64,000 bases of DNA from Lachnospiraceae bacterium UBA3826 (GTDB taxonomy: Bacteria > Bacillota > Clostridia > Lachnospirales > Lachnospiraceae). Below the pieces are notes generated by a model that was given only the letters and a program-made list of their open reading frames with translations, was not told where the DNA came from and searched no databases. The translations under genes were made by a program, and so were the position numbers. Below are positions 34,245 through 40,995 of this stretch, in pieces. The stretch is taken from contig DGII01000036.1 in the NCBI GenBank assembly GCA_002393095.1, forward strand, positions 8,131 through 72,130, written 5' to 3'. The first letter of the stretch is position 1. Every line of letters begins with the position of its first letter.

Positions 34245-35852
34245 TCTTATACTCGTTCCCCTTATCGCCTGTTTGACTTTAAGCAGGCTTCCGGGGGATA
34301 CCGAGAGTTCATCCACACCCATCCTCAGAAGATCTCTTGTAAATGTCGTATCCGCAGCAAGCTCACCGCATACGCATACCTTTTTCCCGGCATCGTGGGC
34401 ATTGGTGATTATCATCTTAAGCATACGTATAACTGCCTGATGATGATAGTCGCATATGAATTCAAGCTCGGTATTCTGTCTGTCTACAGCCAGTGTATAC
34501 TGGGTCAGGTCATTGGTTCCTATTGAGAAAAAATCCACCTCTTTGGCTAAAAGGTCGGATATGACTGCTGCTGCCGGTGTCTCTATCATCACACCCACCC
34601 TGCAGTCACGGTATTCAATACCCTCTCTGTCAAGCTCTGCTTTTGCTTCATTCATTACTGAACGTATCTGCCATATCTCCTCTATTGAGATTATCATGGG
34701 CAGGAGGATTGATATGTGACCGCAGGCCGCTGCCCTGTATATGGCTTTAAGCTGTGTCCTGAATACATCCTTATGTCCCAGACAATATCTGACGGCTCTC
34801 ATACCCATGGCCGGATTATCCTCATGCTTAAACTGCATATAAGCCTCGGTCTTATCCGCACCTATGTCAATTGTCCTGACTATAAGCTCCTTACCGTCAA
34901 GTATGCGGACAGCCTCGGTATATGTGTCGTATTGCTCCTCCTCAGTGGGATAGTCATCCCTGTCCAAATAGAAAAGCTCCGTTCTGAACAGTCCTATTCC
35001 TTCGCAGCCGTTATCTATAGCCCTCTTAACATCATCCACACTTCCCACATTGGACATAAGACCTATATGCTTTCCGTCCAAGGTGACACAGGGCTCCGCC
35101 TTAAGGAGCTTCAGATTCTTATCCCTCTCCTCGCTCTCTTCCTTCTTTCTCTTGTATATAAGGAGCTGTTCCTCATCCGGATCTATTATCAGATTACCGG
35201 TATACGCATCCACAATGGCGGTCAGTCCCTCACAGTCCTTAGGGAAATCCACCGCCACAATGGCCGGAATATTAAGGGATCTTGCAAGGATAGCCGTATG
35301 TGAGAGGTTGGAGCCTCTCCTTGTAACGAATGCAAGTATCCTGTCCTTATCAAGCTGCATAGTCTGGCTTGGTGTCAGATCATCCGCAAGCAGTATATAC
35401 TTACCCTCAGGCATCGTGATGACGGTATGTCTCCCCGTCAGTATACGGATGATGCGGTCGCTTATATCGCCTATATCCTCCGCTCTTGCCTGCATATATT
35501 CATCATCCATTGCAAGGAACAAATTACATATACTGTCCCTTGTCTCCTCAACTGCATGCTCAGCCGGAATCTGTCTGTCTCTGATACGCTTCTCTACAGC
35601 CTCCACGTATGCAGGATCGTCAAGCATAACAAGGTATGAGTTAAGCAGGGCAGCATTCATCTTGTTGTCCTCTTCCTCCGCCTTATCACGTAGCTGTGTA
35701 AGCTGTATACGGGCAACTGCTCTTGCTTCGGTGAATCTTCTTATCTCACCCGTATTCCCCAGATACCCTGATATCTCTCCCGCCTTGGCATGACCTCTGT
35801 ATATTGTTAATGTTCCGATGGCTATTCCTTCGGATACTGCTTTTCCCTGCAC
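34242..35852 (-). CDS. ptsI: PTS enzyme I (phosphoenolpyruvate-protein phosphotransferase)
   Basis: Takes phosphate from phosphoenolpyruvate and passes it to HPr. The 536-residue protein starts with the ptsI-like QGKAVSEGIAIGT and has the phospho-His loop SNLSHTAILARSLNIPAIV (usually GGRTSHxAI), GIGLFRTELFYLDR, and the C-terminal substrate loop FSIGTNDLTQYTLAVDR with the catalytic Cys in VCVCGELAAD. It is slightly shorter than the usual 570 residues. No HPr gene is near. GTG at 35852 abuts the stop of the permease-kinase gene and has AGAGG five bases upstream, so it is co-transcribed and perhaps coupled with it, an unusual setting for enzyme I. Confidence 0.92.
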   Translation of the reverse strand: MQGKAVSEGIAIGTLTIYRGHAKAGEISGYLGNTGEIRRFTEARAVARIQLTQLRDKAEEEDNKMNAALLNSYLVMLDDPAYVEAVEKRIRDRQIPAEHAVEETRDSICNLFLAMDDEYMQARAEDIGDISDRIIRILTGRHTVITMPEGKYILLADDLTPSQTMQLDKDRILAFVTRRGSNLSHTAILARSLNIPAIVAVDFPKDCEGLTAIVDAYTGNLIIDPDEEQLLIYKRKKEESEERDKNLKLLKAEPCVTLDGKHIGLMSNVGSVDDVKRAIDNGCEGIGLFRTELFYLDRDDYPTEEEQYDTYTEAVRILDGKELIVRTIDIGADKTEAYMQFKHEDNPAMGMRAVRYCLGHKDVFRTQLKAIYRAAACGHISILLPMIISIEEIWQIRSVMNEAKAELDREGIEYRDCRVGVMIETPAAAVISDLLAKEVDFFSIGTNDLTQYTLAVDRQNTELEFICDYHHQAVIRMLKMIITNAHDAGKKVCVCGELAADTTFTRDLLRMGVDELSVSPGSLLKVKQAIRGTSIR

Positions 35853-38777
35853 TCAAACCTCTCTTCCGTCCCCTGCGGACCTGAATATATCCGTCAGGGT
35901 ATTAACAAGTACATTAATATCTATAGGCTTGGCGATATGAGCGTTCATACCTGCCTCTTTCGCTTTCTTCACATCCTCCGAGAAAGCGTTGGCTGTCATG
36001 GCTACTATCGGTATACTTGCCAAAACCTCATCCTCCAACCCTCTTATTGTTCTGGTGGCCTCATAACCATCCATAACCGGCATCTGAATATCCATAAGCA
36101 CACCATCAAAGTGTCCGTGCGGAGAGGTTCTTACCTTCTCAACCGCTTCCCGTCCATTCTCAGCGATCTCTACTACAAATCCCAGTCTCCTAAGTATCTT
36201 GAGCGCTATCTCCCTGTTGATGGCCACATCCTCCACAAGAAGCAGACGAAGCCCCGTAAAGTCCGCACCCTTATCGGGCTTATCGGCCTCGGCCTTACTT
36301 CCGGCAGGCTCAGGTGCGATACCGAATGTGAGCCTTACTATAAATTCCGTACCCTGTTCCGGTGCCGTATCAACCTCTATGGTTCCTCCCATCAGATCAA
36401 CGATACTCTTGGTTATGGCCATTCCCAGACCGCTTCCCTGAATACCGCTTACCGTAGAGGTTCTCTCCTGCTCGAATGCCTCGAAGACTCTGGCTGCGAA
36501 CTCCTTGGTCATTCCTATACCGCTGTCCTTGACACGAAGCTCATATCTTCCGTGATCCTTATCATCATCCATTATCTGCCATATGTTCACACTGACGGTT
36601 CCACCCTCAGGAGTGAATTTATACGCATTACTTAACAGATTCAGAAGCACTCTGTTCAGCCGGTTCTTGTCGCAATAGACGAACCTGTCCTTGATCTGTG
36701 AGGTATCCACCACGAAAGCTATGTCCTTCTCCCCCATCTGTGTAGCGAACATATCCCTAAGCTCTTCAAAGGTCTTCCTAAGGTCTATCGGAATAAGCTC
36801 AAGATCCATCTTACCTGTCTCTATACGGCTCATCTCCAGTACATCATTGATAAGCGCAAGGAGATGATAGCTTGATGTCTTGATCTTACCTAAGTACTCT
36901 CTCATACCGTTGAAATCCACATCCTTCTGCTCTGCCAGATTGATATAGCCTATAATGGCATTCATGGGAGTACGTATATCATGAGACATATTGGATAGGA
37001 AGGTAGATTTGGCGATGCTTCGCTCCTCTGCTACGCCCTTGGCTCTCTCCATCTGTCTCTCTCTCTTGGATATGGTATTGTATATACTGAACATGATACC
37101 GAGGGATGCCAGAATAATGCACATCTGTATAATATTGTTACGGGTCTGTAGCCCTGATGCCATCTCTATCTGTGAATCTATATATGCCTTGGTAAGCTCC
37201 GTATTCTCCACCTTTCCTTCAGTTATATCCCTGTTCTCATAGTAGTCGCTTATGTTGCCTGTGATCTCCTTGGTCATATCATCATTGGCCTGCTTGATCC
37301 ACATAAGAGATGTGAAGAATATGAGGAAAAGAAGTCCGATCCACACAACCGTAGACTTTCCGAATCTTCTCTCTTTATCCCTGCCGAACACATATCTGAA
37401 GAAGATAAATCCCAGTATACTCCAGAATGCGAGTATGAGATACGACTCCGTAGCCATGGCACCCACTGACCATGACATGAAATAGAAGAAGAATATCACC
37501 GACATTATCAGTCCGATGATCCCTGTAGCAATGATCTTCCCATCCTTCTCCTTCCTTGCAAGCGTGAAAGCGGCAGCAGAGGTGTACGCATAGGCTATGG
37601 TTGCTCCGATGGTATTGACATCAACTATCCACCCTATGGCGGTGCGGCCTAAGAACGGGATCACCATGGATATGCACATAAGGAACATCACCGCATTCTT
37701 AGGCGTTCCGTCTGTGCTCAAGGCACCGAACCACTTGGGCAGCATGCCATCCTCGGACATTGTATACATCAGTCTGCTGGCCGCTATGAAATTGCCCACA
37801 AGCCCTGTGATGACACCTGCAATGACTGTGAATGTCAGTATCACGAAGCCTGTAGTGCCCATTACGCTTTTGACCGAATAGAATACAGGCAGTCCTTCAA
37901 GACCACCGACCCCCGGAAGAGCCGCGATGTATTCACCCGTGCTGTTATACTGTGGCGGGACTACTGACGAAGTCAGACCCGACAGCAGCAGATACGCTAT
38001 CATTCCGGTCAGTACCGATGTTCCCAATATGATTATCGATCTTTTAACAGGGAAGTCAAAGTCTTCCGTGGAATTGGATACGGATTCAAATCCCGCAAAA
38101 GCCCACGGTGTAAGGGCGATAATACTGCATATCTGCGATATGACCGGTCTTCCTGAAGCCGAGAAGCCACTGTAGAGGTCTGTAAAGCTTTTATCAGACA
38201 AATCAAACACCGTAAAGGCACATATCACTATACCGGCAAGAAGAATGACAGCCAGTACTATCTGAATCGTTATGGCAAGTCTCTTACCGTACATACAGCA
38301 GCATCCGAAGACTGCAGTGATCACTACGGAGAGCAGTACCTCTCCCATATATATATCGTAGCCCAGTATCACATAATGAAACCCGAACTGGAAAAGGGCA
38401 CCGAAGAGCTTCCTGAATATAAGCGAGAGTGCTGTAGCGTTAGCCCAGATAATAGCTATATACACAAGCATTAAAAACCATGCGCTTAAAAAGCCATGAT
38501 CATATCCGAAAGCCTTGATCGTATATGTAAGTGTACCGCCGGCATCCGGATATCTGTTCATAAGATAGTGGTAATTCACACCTATAATGAACATAATAAC
38601 CGCACCGATCATGATACCTACGGCAGTTCCTGCCGGACCCGCTAAGGGGAGAAAGGTTGTTCCCGGCATGACGAAAGCGCCCCATCCCACAGCACAACCG
38701 AATGACAGTGCCCACACTGCCATCGGGGATAGGTACTTCTTAAGTCCGGATCTTTCTATATTATCCCGCCTGTCCAA
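35853..38777 (-). CDS. APC amino-acid permease fused to a hybrid histidine kinase
   Basis: A 974-residue fusion. Residues about 15-465 form an APC-superfamily permease with about 12 helices (FGCAVGWGAFVMPGTTFLP, ALTPWAFAGFESVSN, GNFIAASRLMYTMSEDGMLP). Two more helices (about 477-495 and 550-568) bracket an outside stretch of some 55 residues. Then come HisKA with SNMSHDIRTPMNAIIGY (His near 599), HATPase with DSGIGM and GSGLGMAI, and a receiver (about 850-970, acceptor in VLMDIQMPVMDGYEA). The permease part may transport or only sense an amino acid, as CbrA does with an SLC5 domain. The start is TTG at 38777 with GAGGG seven bases upstream. An HTH gene precedes and ptsI follows. Confidence 0.88.
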   Translation of the reverse strand: MDRRDNIERSGLKKYLSPMAVWALSFGCAVGWGAFVMPGTTFLPLAGPAGTAVGIMIGAVIMFIIGVNYHYLMNRYPDAGGTLTYTIKAFGYDHGFLSAWFLMLVYIAIIWANATALSLIFRKLFGALFQFGFHYVILGYDIYMGEVLLSVVITAVFGCCCMYGKRLAITIQIVLAVILLAGIVICAFTVFDLSDKSFTDLYSGFSASGRPVISQICSIIALTPWAFAGFESVSNSTEDFDFPVKRSIIILGTSVLTGMIAYLLLSGLTSSVVPPQYNSTGEYIAALPGVGGLEGLPVFYSVKSVMGTTGFVILTFTVIAGVITGLVGNFIAASRLMYTMSEDGMLPKWFGALSTDGTPKNAVMFLMCISMVIPFLGRTAIGWIVDVNTIGATIAYAYTSAAAFTLARKEKDGKIIATGIIGLIMSVIFFFYFMSWSVGAMATESYLILAFWSILGFIFFRYVFGRDKERRFGKSTVVWIGLLFLIFFTSLMWIKQANDDMTKEITGNISDYYENRDITEGKVENTELTKAYIDSQIEMASGLQTRNNIIQMCIILASLGIMFSIYNTISKRERQMERAKGVAEERSIAKSTFLSNMSHDIRTPMNAIIGYINLAEQKDVDFNGMREYLGKIKTSSYHLLALINDVLEMSRIETGKMDLELIPIDLRKTFEELRDMFATQMGEKDIAFVVDTSQIKDRFVYCDKNRLNRVLLNLLSNAYKFTPEGGTVSVNIWQIMDDDKDHGRYELRVKDSGIGMTKEFAARVFEAFEQERTSTVSGIQGSGLGMAITKSIVDLMGGTIEVDTAPEQGTEFIVRLTFGIAPEPAGSKAEADKPDKGADFTGLRLLLVEDVAINREIALKILRRLGFVVEIAENGREAVEKVRTSPHGHFDGVLMDIQMPVMDGYEATRTIRGLEDEVLASIPIVAMTANAFSEDVKKAKEAGMNAHIAKPIDINVLVNTLTDIFRSAGDGREV

Positions 38778-38796
38778 AGCTCTTCCCTCTCTTTAA

Positions 38797-39021
38797 TCAA
38801 TGTCTGATATTACCCTGTTCCTGTTTATCCGATTTGTTCAATCCTTCACCCTTTATGTAGTATTCAAGCAGTCTGAGTACATATTCGGGAGCATGCCTGT
38901 TATCCCTCTCCCACTCCGTAACCGTACGATATGATATACCGAAAAGCTCACAGAACTGCTTCCTGTTCATTCCTGTGGACTCACGTAATTCCTTTATCTT
39001 CTTCTGAGTGTTATTATCCAT
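38797..39021 (-). CDS. Small XRE-like helix-turn-helix regulator
   Basis: A 74-residue DNA-binding protein with one helix-turn-helix: KIKELRESTGMNRKQFCELF, then GISYRTVTEWERDNRHAPEYVLRLLEYY, the second helix being the recognition helix. It has no ligand domain. ATG at 39021 with GGAGGG upstream is chosen over an upstream extension rich in Arg. It lies 19 bases before the permease-kinase gene and is probably in the same operon; the palindrome at 39090-39104 in its upstream region could be its operator. Confidence 0.8.
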   Translation of the reverse strand: MDNNTQKKIKELRESTGMNRKQFCELFGISYRTVTEWERDNRHAPEYVLRLLEYYIKGEGLNKSDKQEQGNIRH

Positions 39022-39089
39022 GCATTCCCTCCGTCTCCTGCATCCGGTCAACCTTGCATATCTTCGAAAATCTCTAGTACTTATTAATG

Positions 39090-39104
39090 ATACACTCTGT
39101 GTAT
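39090..39104 (-). promoter_or_regulatory. Candidate operator before the HTH gene
   Basis: ATACAC-TCT-GTGTAT is an exact inverted repeat about 69 bases upstream of the HTH start, touching an AT-rich TAAAAT (minus strand, 39103-39108) that could be a -10 box. No good -35 was found. Autoregulation is inferred only from position. Confidence 0.35.
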
Positions 39105-39154
39105 TTTATCATATTACATATACAAAAAGAATAGACTTTTTTTTGATTTGAGTG

Positions 39155-39192
39155 TTGACAATCGTTTTTTAATTGTGTACAATCTAATTGCA
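39155..39192 (+). promoter_or_regulatory. Promoter with overlapping OhrR-type operator
   Basis: TTGACA (39155-39160), 17 bases, TACAAT (39178-39183) is a strong vegetative promoter. The stretch AATTGTGTACAATCTAATTG (39171-39190) closely resembles the Bacillus subtilis OhrR operator as I recall it (AATTGTATACAATTAAATTG), with the central ATTGT-GT-ACAAT inverted repeat overlapping the -10 box. Bound OhrR would block RNA polymerase. The operon downstream encodes OhrR itself. Confidence 0.8.
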
Positions 39193-39249
39193 GCAAATCA
39201 AACCCATCCTTCTTACATGAAGGGTCAATGTAGAAACCGGAGGATAACT

Positions 39250-39789
39250 ATGAATTTATATGATTTTACTGTTAAAGCACGGGATGGCTCAGATGTTGCA
39301 TTGTCTGATTTCAAGGGCAAGGTAGTCTTAGTGGTGAACACCGCTACAGGCTGCGGATTTACCCCCCAGTATGATGAGCTTCAGGATATGTATGATGAGC
39401 TTAAGGATAAGGGCTTCGAGATCCTTGACTTCCCCTGCAACCAGTTCGCTAATCAGGCACCCGGAAGCGATGAAGAGATCCACACCTTCTGCAGCGGCAG
39501 ATACGGTATCACCTTCCCTCAGTACAGCAAGGTGGATGTCAACGGTGAGAATGCCATTCCTTTATTCAAATGGCTCACAGAGAATACCAAGTTCGAGGGC
39601 TTCAACGGTCCCGCCAAGCTCATGCTCACTCCTATAGTCAAGAAGATGGATGCCGATTACAAGAACAACGGCAACGTTAAGTGGAACTTCACCAAGTTCG
39701 TCATAGATAAGAACGGTGAGATTGCCGGACGCTTCGAGCCTACGGCTGATTGTAAGGATGTTAAGGCTAAGGTTGAATCACTTTTATAA
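39250..39789 (+). CDS. Glutathione peroxidase family thiol peroxidase
   Basis: Reduces hydroperoxides, in bacteria of this type usually with thioredoxin. The 179-residue protein has the peroxidatic Cys in VVNTATGCGFTPQYDEL (Cys in place of selenocysteine, near 36), LDFPCNQFANQAPGS with the likely resolving Cys, and VKWNFTKFVID with the catalytic Trp and Asn. ATG at 39250 follows GGAGG; an upstream extension runs back into the promoter and is rejected. It heads a peroxidase-TSCPD-ohrR operon and should be induced by organic peroxides. Confidence 0.92.
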   Translation: MNLYDFTVKARDGSDVALSDFKGKVVLVVNTATGCGFTPQYDELQDMYDELKDKGFEILDFPCNQFANQAPGSDEEIHTFCSGRYGITFPQYSKVDVNGENAIPLFKWLTENTKFEGFNGPAKLMLTPIVKKMDADYKNNGNVKWNFTKFVIDKNGEIAGRFEPTADCKDVKAKVESLL

Positions 39790-39801
39790 TTGCGTTTTAA
39801 G

Positions 39802-39879
39802 GCATCGGCGAATCTGAAATTCGCCTCGCGAGCCTAGCACAAGCATCAAAGATGCTATGGCTCGGCATGGAGGATTAAT
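39802..39879 (+). repeat. Structured leader element with ribosome site, copy 2
   Basis: Shares 40 of 41 bases with 32719-32759, including the GGCGAAT-CTGAA-ATTCGCC hairpin. Here the second stem is GAGCC...GGCTC, enclosing a different inner hairpin GCATC-AAA-GATGC, so the arm differs in sequence but keeps pairing. It ends in GGAGGATTA directly before the TSCPD start. A fragment, CTCGGCATGGAGGAT, also stands at 40190-40204 before ohrR. Confidence 0.72.
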
Positions 39880-40170
39880 ATGTTTCATTATGATTACAGA
39901 ACACAGGGTACATGCTCACAGCTTATAAGCTTTGATCTTGAGGATGATGTTGTCCGCAACATCTCCTTCATGGGAGGCTGCAACGGCAATCTTAAGGCTG
40001 TATCCACACTTTGCGACGGTATGACCGTGGATCAGATAGAGAGCAAGCTTAAGGGAATACTGTGCGGTAGAAGACCTACCTCATGCGGAGACCAGTTTGC
40101 AAGAGCCGTCAGAGAAGGCTATAATGCATCTAAGGACCCTGACTACACGCCCGAAGCTGTTGCAGACTGA
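39880..40170 (+). CDS. TSCPD-domain (TIGR03905-type) protein
   Basis: A 96-residue protein of the small TSCPD family, with conserved GTCSQLISFDLEDDVVRNISF, GGCNGNLKAVSTLCDGM and CGRRPTSCGDQFARAV. The Cys residues at about 12, 33, 43, 66 and 73 suggest metal or redox chemistry. The family has no settled function; the related domain occurs at the end of some ribonucleotide reductases. Placed between a peroxidase and OhrR, it may be part of the peroxide response. The start is set by GGAGG in the structured leader. Confidence 0.85.
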   Translation: MFHYDYRTQGTCSQLISFDLEDDVVRNISFMGGCNGNLKAVSTLCDGMTVDQIESKLKGILCGRRPTSCGDQFARAVREGYNASKDPDYTPEAVAD

Positions 40171-40213
40171 CAGGGCTCCGATACTTTACTCGGCATGGAG
40201 GATAATTCTACAT

Positions 40214-40645
40214 ATGGGAGATAAGTACGACTGTTTAAAGCTTGACAATCAGATATGCTTTCCGCTATATGCCTGTGCCAAGGAGATTGTGCGCAGATAT
40301 AAGCCGCTGCTTGACAAGCTTGACCTGACTTATACACAATATATTACCATGATGGTCATGTGGGAGCATGAAAGGCTCAACGTCAAGGAACTTGGGAAGT
40401 ATCTGTATCTGGATTCAGGTACACTCACACCACTGCTTAAGACACTGGAGAAAAAAGGGTACTTAAGCCGTACCCGTTCTGCGGATGACGAAAGGAACCT
40501 CATAATCACCATAACCGATAAGGGTATGGCTCTAAGAGATGCCGCCATAGAGGTGCCTTCTAAGATGGGTTCATGCTTTAACATGGAGCCTGAGGATGCG
40601 GCCACTCTCTACAGGCTGCTTCATAAGCTTATGGAAACATTCTGA
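40214..40645 (+). CDS. ohrR: OhrR-like MarR-family organic peroxide repressor
   Basis: A 143-residue winged-helix repressor closely like Bacillus OhrR. The N-terminus KYDCLKLDNQICFPLYACAKE holds the redox Cys (near 15) whose oxidation releases DNA. The core has LTYTQYITMMVMWEHE, YLYLDSGTLTPLLKTLEKKGY (recognition helix) and RSADDERNLIITIT (wing). It should repress its own operon through the operator at 39171-39192. ATG at 40214 is used; GGAGG lies 12 bases upstream, a rather long gap. An extra reading frame upstream overlaps the TSCPD gene and is rejected. Confidence 0.93.
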   Translation: MGDKYDCLKLDNQICFPLYACAKEIVRRYKPLLDKLDLTYTQYITMMVMWEHERLNVKELGKYLYLDSGTLTPLLKTLEKKGYLSRTRSADDERNLIITITDKGMALRDAAIEVPSKMGSCFNMEPEDAATLYRLLHKLMETF

Positions 40646-40650
40646 TCATT

Positions 40651-40691
40651 GGGATATCAAAGCTCAGCATCAAACTTGGCTTTGATATCCC
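40651..40691 (+). terminator. Terminator of the ohrR operon, within the end of the Hpt gene
   Basis: GGGATATCAAAGC (40651-40663) pairs exactly with GCTTTGATATCCC (40679-40691), 13 pairs with a 15-base loop, followed by ACATTTTATT. It starts five bases after the ohrR stop and covers the last 35 bases of the convergent Hpt gene. Confidence 0.7.
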
Positions 40692-40995
40692 ACATTTTAT
40701 TCAATAAAGGTGAATAATCGGTATCTGTCCGTGAGCGCAGAAGCTCGGTGATCTCACTTACGACATCATATAACGGGGTAAGTGCCAGATTGGCAAGTAC
40801 ACCCTTTATTGCATGCGCCTCTTCAAAAGCCCCCTCCAGATCCTTCGCCTTCACCTTCTCATCTAAAGCCTTATACCGCTCCCCACTAAAGGCTTCGGGA
40901 ATAAGTCCTAAGTAGAACTCCTCATCATTAAAGCATCTTTCAAGCCCCTCCGATGTATTGCATCCAAGTTCATTAAGCTTCTCTACTGTTATCAT
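40657..40995 (-). CDS. Stand-alone Hpt phosphotransfer protein
   Basis: A 112-residue helical protein with the phosphotransfer site EEAHAIKGVLANLALTPLYD, His near 62 in the HxxKG pattern. Such proteins carry phosphate between receivers in multistep relays. Its first 23 bases overlap the end of the REC-GGDEF-EAL gene, so the two are translated as a pair and the receiver of that protein is a likely partner. ATG at 40995 follows GGAGAGG. Confidence 0.88.
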   Translation of the reverse strand: MITVEKLNELGCNTSEGLERCFNDEEFYLGLIPEAFSGERYKALDEKVKAKDLEGAFEEAHAIKGVLANLALTPLYDVVSEITELLRSRTDTDYSPLLNKMWDIKAKFDAEL

